Assembly: GCF_002775205.1 (NCBI RefSeq) | Contig: NC_036461.1 | Span: forward strand, 16,154,015-16,218,014 | DNA from: Xiphophorus maculatus | Lineage: Eukaryota; Chordata; Actinopteri; Cyprinodontiformes; Poeciliidae | Direction: 5' to 3' | DNA length: 64,000 nt | In this document: piece by piece, positions 15,601 through 30,600 of the stretch | Numbering within the stretch: position 1 is the first letter of the stretch | Layout of the letters: each line of letters begins with the position of its first letter | Translations under genes and position numbers: made by a program | Notes under the pieces: generated by a model | The model's database searches: none | The model's input: the letters and a program-made list of their open reading frames with translations, nothing else | What the model was told of the DNA's origin: nothing

Positions 15601-18600
15601 AAACGTGCAAGATCCAACATGATTTTTTAAAATAAATACATGTATATGCTTCATTTGGTGGCAGGTAATGGGAGAAAATGAACAAAGGCTCCCATTGTTT
15701 TTGATGTGTTGATTCCACTGAAGTTGGATCAGAAGCTGTTAATGAAGCTGCATAAATTACTAGCAAAGATGTGAGGCTGCAGTCCACATTTAATTGAAAC
15801 TGAATGAATAATGCATACAGTTGGCTTGTTTTCTTTTTCTGGTCACATTTGAAAGGCAAAGAACGATCTTGGAGCCAGAACACAGAGATGAGAAATGTGT
15901 CATTTGGAAAGTTAGTAAATGACCAACAACAATTCATTTTATGGACACTCTGTTCTTTCAAGAACAATTTTAATTTGAATATGTTTACTTAACACATATT
16001 ATTGTTTAACTGTTATTAAAATGTATTTATTTTCAGTTTCACCTGTTTTAAACCTCTGATTTTCCAGTTCGAATTAGTTGTGTTCTGGCTCAGCTTTATC
16101 TGACTGAACAGCAGATGAGAAATCATAGCAGTATGTTGGAAAAAAAAACATTTCTATATCTGCAAAACTCTCTACAGAAAGTAAATGATATGTGTGTAGT
16201 TGAGTTTATTCTCTGGAGTAAGATAAATTATCTTAAATTCGAATTTGCTGAAGTGATAACAGACTCCAAAGTGATTTAGAAGACACGGAAAAATTCATTT
16301 GCCTCTTCACTTTTTGTCTGAGTGGTGCTTTACTCAGCATTCAATCAAATGAATATGAATAATCGGATTCTAACCTTTCTGTTACCTATTTTTCTTTTCT
16401 GTGAAGAACCTGGCTGAGGCGGAGTACTCTGTTGCTCTCTTTATGTACATGAGGCTGTTGGGCTACCCATCGGAGCGAATCAGCATCCTCACTACCTACA
16501 ATGGACAAAAGCACCTGATCAGAGATGTTATTAACCAACGATGTGCTGGAAACCCTTACTTTGGGCAGCCTCACAAGGTAGGTCCCAATGGTAACTCACC
16601 ATATGAATAAAAAACTATATCCTGACAAATGTGAAGTAAAGAACAAAGAAAGAAGGAATATATCAGATCAATGGGAATGGCTGCTACCTGTGTTTTTCAC
16701 ACACTAAGAAATTGTCTGTGTCATGAATTATTATTATTTTTAAAAAGTTTTACATAATGTTGAACACATCAATATCTTTTAACTCAATAGTTCTCATAGA
16801 ATGCATAACAAATTAGCTTTTTTAAAGCAGAATAGTGTTTGCTTTAGGAGAACGTTTGACTGTGTAAATAAAAGAACCATCAGTGTTTCAATACTTTTCT
16901 GACATTTGGGCCACTTTGGATTTAGACAAAAATAAAGACTACAGTAGGTGAACTTGTCAAACCTAAACTGATTTGTCTTTTTTACAGTGATTACAGATAA
17001 TTCAAGTTTCACAGTTTGACACATGATACATCAACTATTTGTGGAAGCACAAAAATGGGGGAAATAAATATTGCCTTGTCTTGCATGCTGGGTGTATTAT
17101 TACATCCCTAGTGCTGAGCCTGGTTTCAACAATACATACAGTTGAATCAAGTTATATTTACATGCACTGCACAGTAATTTTTTAAGCAGTGCAAACAAAG
17201 CTGGTGTAACTAAGTTAGGTTTGTATGTGACCTTTATGACACATCTTTTCAGCTTTGACCACAAATTTTCAGACCTGTGTGATTTCTACTCCAATAGACA
17301 ATTAAGGACAATTTGTCCTTAATTGGACAAATTGTCCTTAATTAGTTTAAGGACAATTTGTTGTCCTTAAGCCATTTTTACTATTTTGGCAGTGTGCTTC
17401 CTTTTGAAAGACCAGTTTGTGTTCATTTCCTAACTTCCTGGTTGATGTCTTCAGATGCTACTTTCCTTCGGATGCCATTTACTTTGTGATGGTCTCTATT
17501 CCCTCTAGAACACCCATAAAACATAATTCTTCTATTCTTACTCTATATTTTGGGATGGTATTCTGAGACTTGCAAGTCTCTAAATGTACTAATTGTCACA
17601 ACAGCTTTTATCTTTAGGAAGTGCATTTTTGGATGTTTTTCACTTCTAGTTGCCAGGCATTCAACAACCACTACTCGTTGTGTTGCAGTGTTTCAACTCT
17701 GCAACACAACCCACTCCTTGGGTAATATAACTTGAAGGTGATATATGTTTTATGCCTTATGTTGAAGGAATCCTCAATCCCAGAAGACATTTTTATACCT
17801 CATTTAAGCGTAAACCTACTTAACATACAAGATATGGTCACTGCCATTTACTTCACAACCTCATATATGAGATGAGGTCCATCCCCAATTATCTTAAAGC
17901 TCTTGGTGTTTGTTTTCAGCCATAGAAAATGAAATATGCACATTGCTCTATGTGCACTTTTAAGAATATTTGTCAGCTGTACATTTTCACTGCCTTTCAG
18001 TCTTTATGTGTTGCACTGTGAGTCATCAAGAGACAACATTTTGTCAATAAAAGGTATTTTTGTTCAGTTGTATCAGATCATGAGACTCTGGGAACAGCTG
18101 CAGGTCATGAGACCAAATGAAGTCCTTCTTTTAACCACCTGACTGATTGTGGGTGCAGGAATGTGAATTGTGCCCTTTTTTATCTCTAAAAAATACTATT
18201 ATGATGTATTCGTCTAGCCTGTGTTAATCAGTTACTCTGCTGTTGTCTCCTTATTTTTTCATTTTCTTTTTTTAACATGATTATTCAGCACCTTGTTGGC
18301 AAATTTTTTTCCCCACTGTTCTAATTGTTTTGTTTTGTATCACTAAGCTCAATTCAAAGATTATGTTTTCCTCTTTGAGTTCTGTTACTTTACTGGCCGT
18401 GAATATTTTCATACACTCATTGATTGCTAACATTTGGAGAAAGGTCTGAAAATTACGATGGGGAATAGAGATATATTGACAGTAACATCGGTATTGATGG
18501 AAGTGGAGATGGATGCTGGTCACCTTTTAAATATATCAATATCAGCCCCATAGGTAAAACTGGGCTGGTATTAACAATCCTGTTTATTTCCATCTTGTTG

Positions 18601-21600
18601 CTGTTGGTGTATGTGTTTTGCGAGGGGCAGGAGGGGGTTGAGTTGACCGTGTGGTATTTGTTGAATGTGACCTTGTTGGTAATGTAGTGCAGGATTGTGG
18701 GCTGTTTAACTGAAGCAGAGATGTAATGTCAGTTTTCAAGGTGTTGAAAGGTTGTGAAAATATAATGAATTGACTGACAAGCTTTGTGTATTTTTCTGGT
18801 AGCATTTTTTAACCATTTGTGTTTTACGATGAGCTTGAAGTGTTTCAGGTTGGAAGGTCTTGTTGCTATCACCCTAATCTCTACATAGCTTCTATATCTC
18901 TACATGTCAGTTTGGTGACCTTCAGTTGTCCTTTTCAGTAAAAGACAATGGTACAGTAGTTAGGGCGGAGTTACTGGCATCACACAAAACAATGCAGTGA
19001 CTAGGGGTCAGAAAAAACGTCACTGACTGCGACAAACACGAGACATTTTAGTGGGTTACTTGAGTCATTAGCCGTTTGGTTTTAGCTCCTCCTGCCCAAT
19101 GAGAGTCCAACTGGAAGTGGAAATGCTCTCCTAAATACATTGGACCATAACAGCAAACTGAACCGCACCGACCTCAGTGGAAATTTCGCAATATTTTTTC
19201 TATTAGATAATGGTTGGATCTCTGACCGGGTCAGAGATCTGCACCCTCTTTTTCCAGATGCAGGTTGAATTTTCACAATAGAATGGCACTACAAGTAGCA
19301 GGAATAACTTTTTGCATCTTTTTTAACATAATTATTTTAAAATATCAATTTCAGGGTAGGCCTATTACCTACATTCAATGGGCGAAAGACAGGATACACA
19401 CTGAACAGGTTGCCAGTCCTGCCTGAGAAGACCCACATATGTACAGGGAGAACATCCAAACTCCATGCAGCGTTTAGATGAAAGGTCCCATTTGGGATTC
19501 ATTCCCAGGACCTTCTTGCTGCAAGGAAACGGTGCGGCCAACTGTCCCACTATAGGGCAAAAATGTATTTTGGTCATTGAAGTTTCAGACCCTTTGGCTA
19601 GGTCATTTCAACTTTCAGTCTGAATAAACATGTTAGTAAAATTAGAAGATTACCTAAATATGAATTTGCACAAGGGTACAAATATATTTGGGCTTAACTG
19701 AATCTCTAACTAAGCTTCAAGCAGCCTCTTAGCTATTTCTTAAAATGTGAAAATGGGTCAGCGGAAGTGGATCCCATTGAGTCACTTACGGTATCAGTTT
19801 GAGTGCCAAATTAATGGTGTGTTGGACACCTGCAGGGCAAAAGTGTTTACTTCCATTTCTTATTCTTATCTAAAGCTTCTGCTGTGCAACCATACCTCCA
19901 TCCTTTCTCTTGAACTATTGTTTTGACAGTGAGCCCAAAATTGTGCTTAGCCATGTAAGATGTCTTGCAAAGTCAAGACAAAGCATCAGTCAAAGTCCTC
20001 GCATCCTTAGTCAGTGTGCATACCCAGTGATACAGTGACAAGAGTGACAGGCTGCTAGATGTGCTGAAATGAAGGATGGCCAGACAGGACGCTTGATGAA
20101 AAGGAAAGAGGGACTCTTATGAGAAAAATGCTGAGCGGCTGAAAGGTCAGGCGCTGAGCACCAGGTCCACAGTGTGTTTGACAGTGTGTCACAATTGCTA
20201 AAACCAAGCAAATGTCAGCAGCCTGCTTACTTTACTTTGATGGCTTTAATTAGACTCACTAGGACGGGAAATCCTGGTTAGCACAAGTTGGAGTCTCAAA
20301 AGGAGAGGCATTAGCCTACATTTCCATTTGAATGTCAATAAGCCAGTTTCTTATACTTTCAACAAAGTTCTTTTTTTTTACTTTTACATTTAATTGCTTA
20401 GTGTTACAATGGATTTGTAACACTTAATATTACAATATTAAGTGTTTAATATTTTCAATATTAAAGTTTTATATAGATAAACAACTAAGAAATTTGTTCC
20501 TGACAAGAATTGGATGATTGTCTTGTTTTTTTTTTGTTTTTTTTTCCCCCATCCAAACACAGTTCTTTCTGGTCACATTGACCTCAAAACTCTTGTGAAA
20601 AAAACCCCTCAAGGTTTGCTATTTTCAAAAATGTCAAGGTGTTTCATTTGTTTCATGAAAGCACAGAGTTTTAGGAAGCTATTTGCTTGAAAATATATTT
20701 TTTCAGAATGAGTCTAGTGATGACTGTAGTTAATTAAGTTTAAGATGAAGCAAGACTTGAAGAAGAAAACAGGAAGGCTGAGTGGAATACCAGAAAAAAA
20801 TTATCTGATTTGTCCTGTATTTGAACACATTCCACATCTGGAAATGTTAGTAGCCTTTTTTAAAATCTTTAGTTAATCTAAGGGTTTACATTTATTGGGG
20901 GAATACAAATCTGACTGACAGACTCACCTTTTAATAATACTAAATGCAGTAGTTGCTAATATTGTATCCTAAACATGAGAATGTGGCTATTCTTATTTAT
21001 TAGTTTTTTTTGTTTGTTTGGGTTTTTTTTTACCAGTTATTTGTTATTTCTTACATTGTGTGTGAATTGTGAGACAGTTATTTTTTGTTTTTAAGCATAT
21101 GCACTGACTGATGGCACTTTTTAAATTTCGTTGTTCTTGTGACAATGACAGTAAAGATTTATCTCTATCTCTAAAGCCAGTGAGTTAAAACTTGAACATT
21201 TTGTTAATAAAATCTTTACAGTGAAACACTGTTTCCTGTTCCTTATATAAAAATAAAATATTCTTTTAGCACTGTTGTTTTACTTAAGAACAATATTTTA
21301 ATTCTCTTAAATTTCATAAAGTGAAATTAATATCTGTATCATCAGGTCAAAGCTTGAATGGTGAATTGTGAGTCATCCATTTATTTTCTTACATATTACA
21401 TGGGTAGAAGAGAAATTAAGGAGTGTTCTTACTTAAGGTCTCTGTTCTCATTCTCTGCACATCTCTGGCTCTTTCACGTTACCATAAACTATATTACTGG
21501 AGAGAGAGAGTAAATGTAATAACATAAATAAAGGTGCATACCTTTCATTCATAAAATATGAATCAGGATGTCTAAATGCTGCATAATAGTCATTAGAGGA

Positions 21601-24600
21601 AAATCTTCCTGCATTCTGTTTTTGTTCTGTTTTTTTTAAAACTTTAAGTCATAAATAGTAAGCCATCAAGAGCCCACAAAAATAAGGCACACTATTGATT
21701 TTGTTGTTCCTCGTGCCTCGTAAATAGTTTAAAAATCTAACTTAATCTGCACATTCCCAGCAGTGATTACAACGAATGCTACGTAGCAGAATGGATTAAA
21801 TAACCAAAAAGAGTGCAACACTCCATGGTTGTCTATTAGCTGAAAGACAGTGTGTCATTCTTGTTCTGACAATGAGGAGAAAGACAAGATGGTAGAAAAT
21901 GATCCCCTGTAAATAGTTGTGTGTGGGCGGGTGCGTTGCGTGTGTGTGTGTCTCACACAGTATAGGTAATGGTGCTCCTGCATGTCCACAGGCGTGTGTG
22001 TGTCACATTGACATGACCTCTGTGATTCTCTCGCAGGAAGATTTCTCATAAATAACTAAACACCATGCAAAAAGCTATACCTTTGGGAGAATGTCGATAG
22101 GCGTCCGTGTCTCCGGGCCAAGAATAACTACCTGTCAAAAGCTTCTCACATCTCGTGGTGTGAGAGGCATACGTTTATGCATGCGGATATACAGTCCACG
22201 ATTCCTCATGTGCTTAAAAACACAACATATTTTTGCCGGTGAGTTTGCACAGGCAAAAAACGTAAACATCAGGAAGACATAAATAAATACCTTTTAGCAC
22301 ATACACAGACACACTCAACACATTACTTTTTACCGAAGATAGGGTGTTCTGTGGGAGTTCCAAGTTACTTTGGATTATGAGATCGGAGAAAGTTCCAGCC
22401 ACTGCAAGATTTATATAACATGAGTGAGGTATCCAGTCCAGCACTGTGCAGCTTCTTGATGGAGGTCTATTGATCTGTTCTAATGTGAGCATCTGTAGAG
22501 GACACACTAACCTCATTGTGTTGGGCTTTAAATTCTTCTGGACATTGCTATTGTAAAGCCACGTGTTTCATACAGTAATGATTCCGAAGAGCAACTTTTG
22601 TCTATGCACTTTTTTTTCTTTATTTGAGTAGTGTAAAAATCTCTTGGATTTATAAAATGTCATTTAGCACATTTCTTTAAAAACATCCCTTTAGCTGAAT
22701 GGTTCTCTTTGTGATCTTGAGAAAACCCAGAATCACAATATCTTTACTTTTATCCACAGGTTTTATACTTTAAAATTGCCATTTAAAGAATCCACACATC
22801 ATCTTAATCTGGATTTTTCTTATGTTTGCTTTGTTTAAGGGCCTCTTCCTCCATGAGTGGCTTTTCAGCTGAACTTTGTAACAATGGAAAATTGTTTCTC
22901 ATCTAAAGCAGAAAAAGTTTTTCTGGTTTTAAGCTAAGTCAGACAGTGAGAATAAATGTTATCTTATATTGTATATCTCTGTATCTGGATTTATCTGTGT
23001 ATTCTCACACCTGTTTCACTCGGGGATGGTGCCAATACAAAAAGAGGCATTGAAAAATGTTGTTTTAGACATATGTCCAATGTTCGTTCAGTTTTTTTTT
23101 TTTTAAATCTCTCTTCAGCTTAGGTCTGACCAGGTTTTCTTTGAGGTTTGAAGTTTTGTTTTCAGTTTTCTTTCTAAGGACAGACAGTGCTACATCAATT
23201 TACAGAATTTTAGTTTTAAACCAACCATTAAATGTTTAAAAAAAATACATGTATTAGTTTCTTCACAGAAGTATTACTATCAGTTATCCATATGGTAACA
23301 ATCTGACAAAGGTCCATGACTTTTGTCTGATTTTTTTTATGAACTTTAAAAAGAAAAACAGCATTGAAGTGCATGCTTATTCATGCCTGACTTCTGTAAA
23401 TCAGAAGTCTGGTGTGTTTTTTTTCAGGGGTCTTTATCCAAAAAAATCTTTCTTTCATTTGTGAACAAATCAGAGTGCCAGAAATGAACATTTATCTATT
23501 ACACATTTTTGGTGGTCAACAAATTAAGTCTTATTTTTTAACTTTCATTAGATAATGCAACTGTGTATGTTATGTGTATTAAATAATGTTATTAGTTCCA
23601 AGGGAACGTGTAAGTTAACTACTTCAGATTTTACAAGGAGCCATATCTTTACTTTGTAATGCATAAAAGCACAGGAACATTTATGTTCCTTATGTGTTGA
23701 AGTCAGTACAGTTGCCAGCAGCTTGAATTAAAGTGAAAAGTCTCACATAGAAGTACTTTTCAGGCATTTTCTCTCCTCTGAAAATAACCTTTGATTGAGG
23801 CTAACCGCATGGCCCCCTACTACCTTGGATCTGCTTCTCAGGAGGCCCCACTAAGAGGCTAGTGATAGCAAATGCCCTTTAAGCCGCATTAACTCTTTTG
23901 GCTGCCCATGTGGCCCTCAGCGATAACAGCCCATCAAGAAGACGCCGGCTTCTTATCACTCTCCTCTCAAAAATAAAGAAAGAAACCAGAAAAGAAGAAG
24001 CGAAGAGGGAAAGTAGGCTCACTCATATTTTCTTTTAACATTTCAGGAAAAAACTTTCCACCTGGCTAAAACGCATTCATTTACTTTGCAAAGCATCTTA
24101 GCTGCTGAAGCTTGTTTAGCAAATCTTTCAAATTTATGCAGATGTGCTTTGGGTTTATTGAATAATAAAAAATGTGCTTGTGTGTGTGCAGATTACAACA
24201 GTGGACAGGTTCCAGGGTCAGCAGAATGACTACATCATCCTCTCGCTGGTCCGTACCAAAGCTGTGGGACACCTAAGGTGATTATTCCAGTGCATGCAAA
24301 GCAGAATAAATGTACCTGATTTAAAAAAAAATCTCAGTAGCTGTTCTACAATATTACCTATGCAAATGCAACTTCTATTTTTTTTATGCTATGTCTTTAT
24401 GGGAATGTTTATTTAAACTTTTATTTAATAGATTTAATTTTTAATAGTATAAAAATATTTTGAATTTCATACTCCCCTTTTCTGAAGTGTTATCCTTCAA
24501 GCCATCCATCCTTAAATCCTGATCACCATAGAGACAGCTGCAAAAGATTTTTTGGAACCTCTTTATTTACACAAGAAAGTTAGCCAAAAGAAGATTAAAA

Positions 24601-27600
24601 TTGTCTCCAACACCATGACTGTCCCATTACGTGCCCCTCATCTTAGGCCTAGACCCTCGTTTGCTCCTGACTCTCTCCCTTCATTCCTTATTCCACTGAT
24701 GTGTGGTCTAGTGGCCTTTCTGCTGCCATGAAATCTCAATGAGCTCCTTACGCTTTATATGCCACATGGTTTATTATCAAGGAGCTGAGGCTGAACTCAT
24801 CCACTGCACTTCAGTTAGCTATGCTGGCTATTTGCTCTGATATACATTAGCTACTGTTGGAATTGCACAGCTCACAGCTTTATCGCTGTATTGGACAGCC
24901 AACAAATTGGTACTCCAGAGCAAATAACAAGCCATTCCTTTTAGAGCTGAGTACTATCTCTCTCTTTCTCTCTCTCTCTGCACATCAGCCCTCATCTTGG
25001 ACCAGTTAGGTGGCAGAAACAAGACACTTAAAAGGCCATTTTTTATCTCACAGATAGGGAATTGACTTGATGTCCCTGACAATAAATATACCTTATCTTT
25101 TTTGGCAGTGCATGCTTCTCTCTTTTTCTCATCTATCTGATCTTATTGCACACATTTCACACCCTACCCTGCCCACATTCAGAGTGTTTCTGATTGGTCA
25201 GTGGATGGCATTGCAGCAGTTCTGTGGATGATTTATGGCAGCACTGAACATCAAAGTCCTCAAAACCCAGTTTTCAGTCAGCTTCATACTATTGGTGATA
25301 ACACTCAATATGAATGTGGATTTTCCTGGCAATATTAAAGCATGCATTCTTATTTCATTTGGGAATATTGCAGAAAGTGTTGCTTCCAAGCCTGCCAGAT
25401 TTCATCACATTTCATCAACTTGGAGCCTGCATGAAATTATTTAAAAAAAATTTTTTTTCTTATCCTCAGATTGCTACTTTTTGAGACTTAAGTAAACAAG
25501 GCAATACTGTAATTTTACCTCAGTTACTGTTGTCATGAAACAACAGTAAAATAAAGAATACTATCAGACTCAGCCAATCCCAAAGCAAGAATATCATATT
25601 AGGAAATTGGGACTAACAGTTAGCTGACTCATCTTATGCAAAAGTTTCTTGTTCTTTTCATCCAAACCCAAATAATCCTACTTAATGTTTGTCATAGACT
25701 ATTTAATTAACACTCAAATCAATCCAATACAAACCCAGTCATATAGACATACACACACACACAGCGTATTGCAATTTGATCTTTGTCATCATTCACTGTA
25801 GTCAAATTCAGCAATTCTCTTCTCCTGAACACTACTGGGTGCAGCGTTGCATATAACTTGTGCATCAAAAATGTCTTTAAACAATGGAATAATAACGTTG
25901 TTTTATCCTGAAGAACAGGAGTGTTTTTTCCACCCTTCCTGTGGTCCTGCTAAGTCAGCTTTATTTATGAATGCTTTAATGTGTGTGGAACATGAAGATC
26001 TGGATTGGTGATTTACGCCGCCAATGGCGGCGTAATGAGAGGTTCATCTTTGTAGTTTTATTAAGAAAGAAATTGTTGAAAATGACTGAAACTAGGAAGC
26101 AATTTTTAAAAATATTTGTGGCTTTTTTATTGATTTAGCTTTAGGAAACTATTTTAAAGGTCAAGAAGCATAATCACATATTTTCTTTAAAAACATTATG
26201 CAGAATATATCTTATTCACCTGTTTTTATTACTAGTCCTTTTATCATCATCCTTCATCTATTTAATGTCCAACATTTCATTATGATCACTAAGCATAAGT
26301 TGGTTATGATTACTAGCAAACATAGTCTCATACTTAATTTTTTTAAAATTTTAAAATATTTGTTCATAGGATTTCTTATCCATCAAAATATATTTAAATG
26401 TGCATCTCAAACAGTTATTCTTTAATCACAGTAATATAGATACAGCAAATACTTTTTACACTACTTTCCTTGCGATTCATTCATATGTTAGAGACACAGT
26501 TACCTCTGAAAGGATCACCGAGATATACTGGGATCACTGTGGTCTGCCACTAACTTCACCCTCATAAGCCATGCTCCTCTTCCTCTCCTCTGATCCTGCA
26601 TCTCTCCTCTTGACAATTTGCTACCGTGACAACCAAACGGCATACAGCTGACCATATGATGAACTGACCCTGGCTTTGACAGGAGAAACCTTCCTGCTGA
26701 TACACACTGGCACACTCGCATACAGGATCACACACTTTGACAGGGATGCACACAGGCCACAGATGCACACAAACACGTGGACACACAAAGGGTAGCTATT
26801 CGTCCACTTTGCCCCATCGTGTCACAGCCCAGGTGGGCATCTCTCGACACTGCCATGTCCACAGGCTACGATGATTGGCTCATGTCCTCCACAGTATTGT
26901 CTTCCATGGTTCAGACTCTTTTTTGCATATTTTGCATATGAAAAAAAATATCATTTAGTTCTCCAGTTTGTAGCAGTGAACCTCTTTTTTGAACTATGCA
27001 TTAATTTTCTGCAATAATCTCGATATTATGCCGGTATGAGCTGTTAAAATACTAAATGCCACACAGCAGCTCCCAAAAGCCTTTTTTTTTCTTTTTTTGG
27101 ACAAAAATCTCTTTTTTGCATATTCATGAAACTCATCATGCATATTTCAAGGATTACTTCTCTTAATCTGCCAAGTTGTTCATCTGGACTTATTTTACAC
27201 TTTAGAATACATTTCCATATTCTCAAAAAAAGGTCCTTGATTTTATAAATGCTCCATCATAACTATGAGTTATATCCTTATTCTTCAGTGACTAAAAGTA
27301 CAAACATAGTTTACTGTTTCTGCTTGGATTTGTATGATTTGCATTGAATTAATTGTAATGCAGTAGAGTAGGTGGATACAGTTCACATTCAGCATAGTTT
27401 TTGTGCATCTTGCCTTTGGGTTCATGATGTGTTCACATGCAGGTCTGTCTGTTTTTCTTTCCAAACCTGCGTTGTCAAGGAGAAATTATAGAACAGTTCT
27501 TTGCCACATTATTTATATCCCTCATACATTGTCACAAACTACAATGTTTGGACGATGTGGATGGAGTTCATCCCTCTGTTTGTATTTCTTCTTAATTGGA

Positions 27601-30600
27601 GCAGTGTAGCATTTTTTGCTTTTGGTAGGGTATGAGGACAATATGGAAAAATTACTGTAAATCATAAGTTAGAGTAAATACAGCATGACAGTTACAGATT
27701 TACACATCTATATGTTTTGTCATCTTTTTTTCTAACTTCCGAAAAGCACTACCAGTAAAAATGTCAAGACTCATTCATATTTTTTAGAGCCTTTTAAATA
27801 TTTGTTAAATATAAATGTTACTTTTAGAGAACAACCTCCCAAACCTTCAGATTCATTGCAAAGCCTTTAGTTAGGTACATGTAATCAAGTTGACAATAGT
27901 TTCTGACCAACATTGGCTCTGTGAGCTGCAGGGGAGCTCATTCACAACCAAAAGAGGTAATGATGTCATACAGAACCAGCCTCCTTAGAAAAAAAATTAA
28001 TTAAAGGTGACAATAATCATAAAGGCTAGCTAAAATAAACTTGGTCTCAAGTATTGGCAAGAAGCCACCCTGAATTTTAAAAATTAGTATCTGTAATAGA
28101 GAATTTGTGTCTGTCAGCATCTACGTAAAAGGGATTTTAGTAGAATTAACATTGGAAACAGAAATGCTAATACTCTTGAAGGGGGGCTGTATTTAGATTT
28201 TCTGTTGCGTTCCTTGACAGCAGAGTATATTAACAAATGTGTTAGAACAAGCCAAGTGGGATTTTTTCTTTCTTCATAGAGAAATTACTCCTCTGTCTTT
28301 TTTAATCTCTTAATTCTCTTAGATGGCAAGAAAAAGTAACCTAAATCTGCCCCTTCCTCTACTCTCCCACTTCCTCTGCTTATGTTCCCTCTTGCCTCCT
28401 TTTCCTTTATTTTTCTTTCATCTTCTGTATTTGTCCCACTCACCTAGTCCCTCTTATCCTTCTTTAAACCTTCCTTCCTCCCACGCTACATAGCCTTTTT
28501 TTCCTCTGTCTCTACTGTATCCTTTAACCCTGATCTAAGTTTTAGCTATTCCTCTGCACATGATAATTTCACAGTCCTCTTCCCCTCCCACTCATGTCTC
28601 TTTGAATATTGCCCCCCCACCCCCCACTTCATGTCAAACCAATTCTCAGCTGTGTTTTGTTTTTTTTTCTCCTCTCTCCACAGGGATGTGAGGCGTCTTG
28701 TGGTCGCCATGTCAAGAGCCAGATTGGGTCTGTACATCTTTGCTCGGGTGTCACTGTTCGAGAACTGCTTCGAGCTGACTCCCGCCTTCAAGCAACTGAC
28801 TGCCAGACCACTGCAGCTACACATCAGACCGCACGAGTACTACAGCCAGGAACAGCCTGTATGTACATCCACATGCATGCTCTGCTCTCTGGATCAATTA
28901 TTCTCTCGTAATCCGTTTACCTTCCTTATCATGAGTCAGGCAAATGCATTGAGATCCATGCTAGTCTCCTCTTCCTTAAATTATTTCTCCATCCGGTGCC
29001 ACTCTGTCATTATTATACCTTCTGCTACTTTACACAGACAGATTGATCTGTTAACATCAGTGTGCAGGGGCCCTTTGTGAGCATGGGAAACACAGGCCTG
29101 ACTATTTTTAACTCCCAAAGATCTAACAATAAAACCTTGGGCCAGACCAGCGTGACACGGCTGTTGTCTGGTCACTGCATCTCAGTGGCTGGCGCGCTGT
29201 GGCAACAGGGCAGTCTAAAATACCCCACAGCCTCTGACACTTTCTCTGAATCTCGAGTGTTCATCCCCACGAGGGACAGCTCTTTTGGGTACACACATGC
29301 GGCCCCTGCTTAGCCTGTCCATCTACAGTTGGTAAACCTTTGCTGCTAACACGCACGACCACAAGGATAACAAGAAATTTGGCCTTACTAAATCGCAAGC
29401 TGACTTGGTTCACAGGAGTATTTGCACACAATGTTGCAGCAATGTGTTTACATTGTACAGATAACTAATTATGTTTTAAGATCATTTAAATTAATTAAGG
29501 TGAAAAAGCTATCCAGACTATCATGGTCATATGGGAACAACTAACTAATAAAAATCACTCAAATAGCAGCTGTTGCACAACATGAAGGTGGCCAAAAGTC
29601 TCAAAACTTTGTTTGTGTTCTGAATTAAAGACGTTTAAGAACAGATGAGAACTAAAGTCACCAACATATTGATCTGAAAAAGGTTATAAAATCATCTTAG
29701 ATTGGGACAGCAGGAAACACCAATGAAAACCATTATATTTAAAATGAGAACGCATGAAATAGTGGGGAACTTTCCTCGGAGTGGTGAGGATGTTGACAAC
29801 GCCACTGCAGGTAAATATTGTGAAAAAATGAGTGGCAACTGCTAGATGGAAACTGTTGGGTTGGGTAAATCATTAACTCATTAAGCAAAGGGCCAGGTTG
29901 GTTAGGAGAGATTTTTTCTCTTAATGGTTGAAATAATCATTTGAAAATTGCTTTTTGTATTTACTCTGTCTGTTCTTACAATTTATTCTGCAATCTGAAG
30001 AGGTTAAATGTGACAAAAATAGAAGCGTCATATAAGGGAACGGTTACTCTTTCATGGCACTGTATGTTTAGTGAGTTGAATTACAGTAAAGCAACAAGTT
30101 TTATTAACTTTTCGCTACAGAGAATTCTTCCACATTTAAGTTGTAGTCATCAAGTGTCTCATTGACTTTGACGTGATGCCAGCAGGATTCCAGTGAGGAT
30201 CTTCTCTGTTAGCAAAGCAAAAGTCTTATCAGCAGATAAAATATTCTGCTCATCTCTCTCTGCAGTTTAGGCTGCAAGAAATGGTCTGCATGCTAATGTT
30301 GTCGAATTACTGACTCTGCATTCTGCACTTGGTTTCATTAGCCAGTGAGAAGTGGGAGCTGCAAGGAAAATTTGTGTTCGGGGATGAAATGTAATTTCGT
30401 CACTGATTTTGCTGTAAATCCATAAAACCTCCATTGGTAACTTAATGAATGATCCCTAACAAGATACAAGGAGTTTTTGATTTCATTACTATTCTGAAAC
30501 ATCAAATTGCCTTTTTCTCCCCCCTCCTCTCCTTTAGAGGGATGAGCAGCCCGACCGGATCATCAAGGACATGCCAGAGATGACAAACTTTGTGTACAAC

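Larger units (their letters stand above)
16578..24191 (+). other. aqr intron M-N, largest intron (7.6 kb)
   Basis: It holds a hairpin cluster at 17301-17371, a small hairpin at 19217-19239, a SINE/LINE-like fragment at 19368-19570, a hairpin cluster at 20400-20445, a LINE 3' tail at 21101-21173 and a TG-rich tract at about 21921-21960. No exon is needed here, since exons M and N join in frame (phase 0). Confidence 0.85.

Noticed and set aside
28859..29080. Extension of aqr exon O
   Set aside because: A strong donor GTATGT sits at 28859, and the following conserved aqr sequence continues at 30538.
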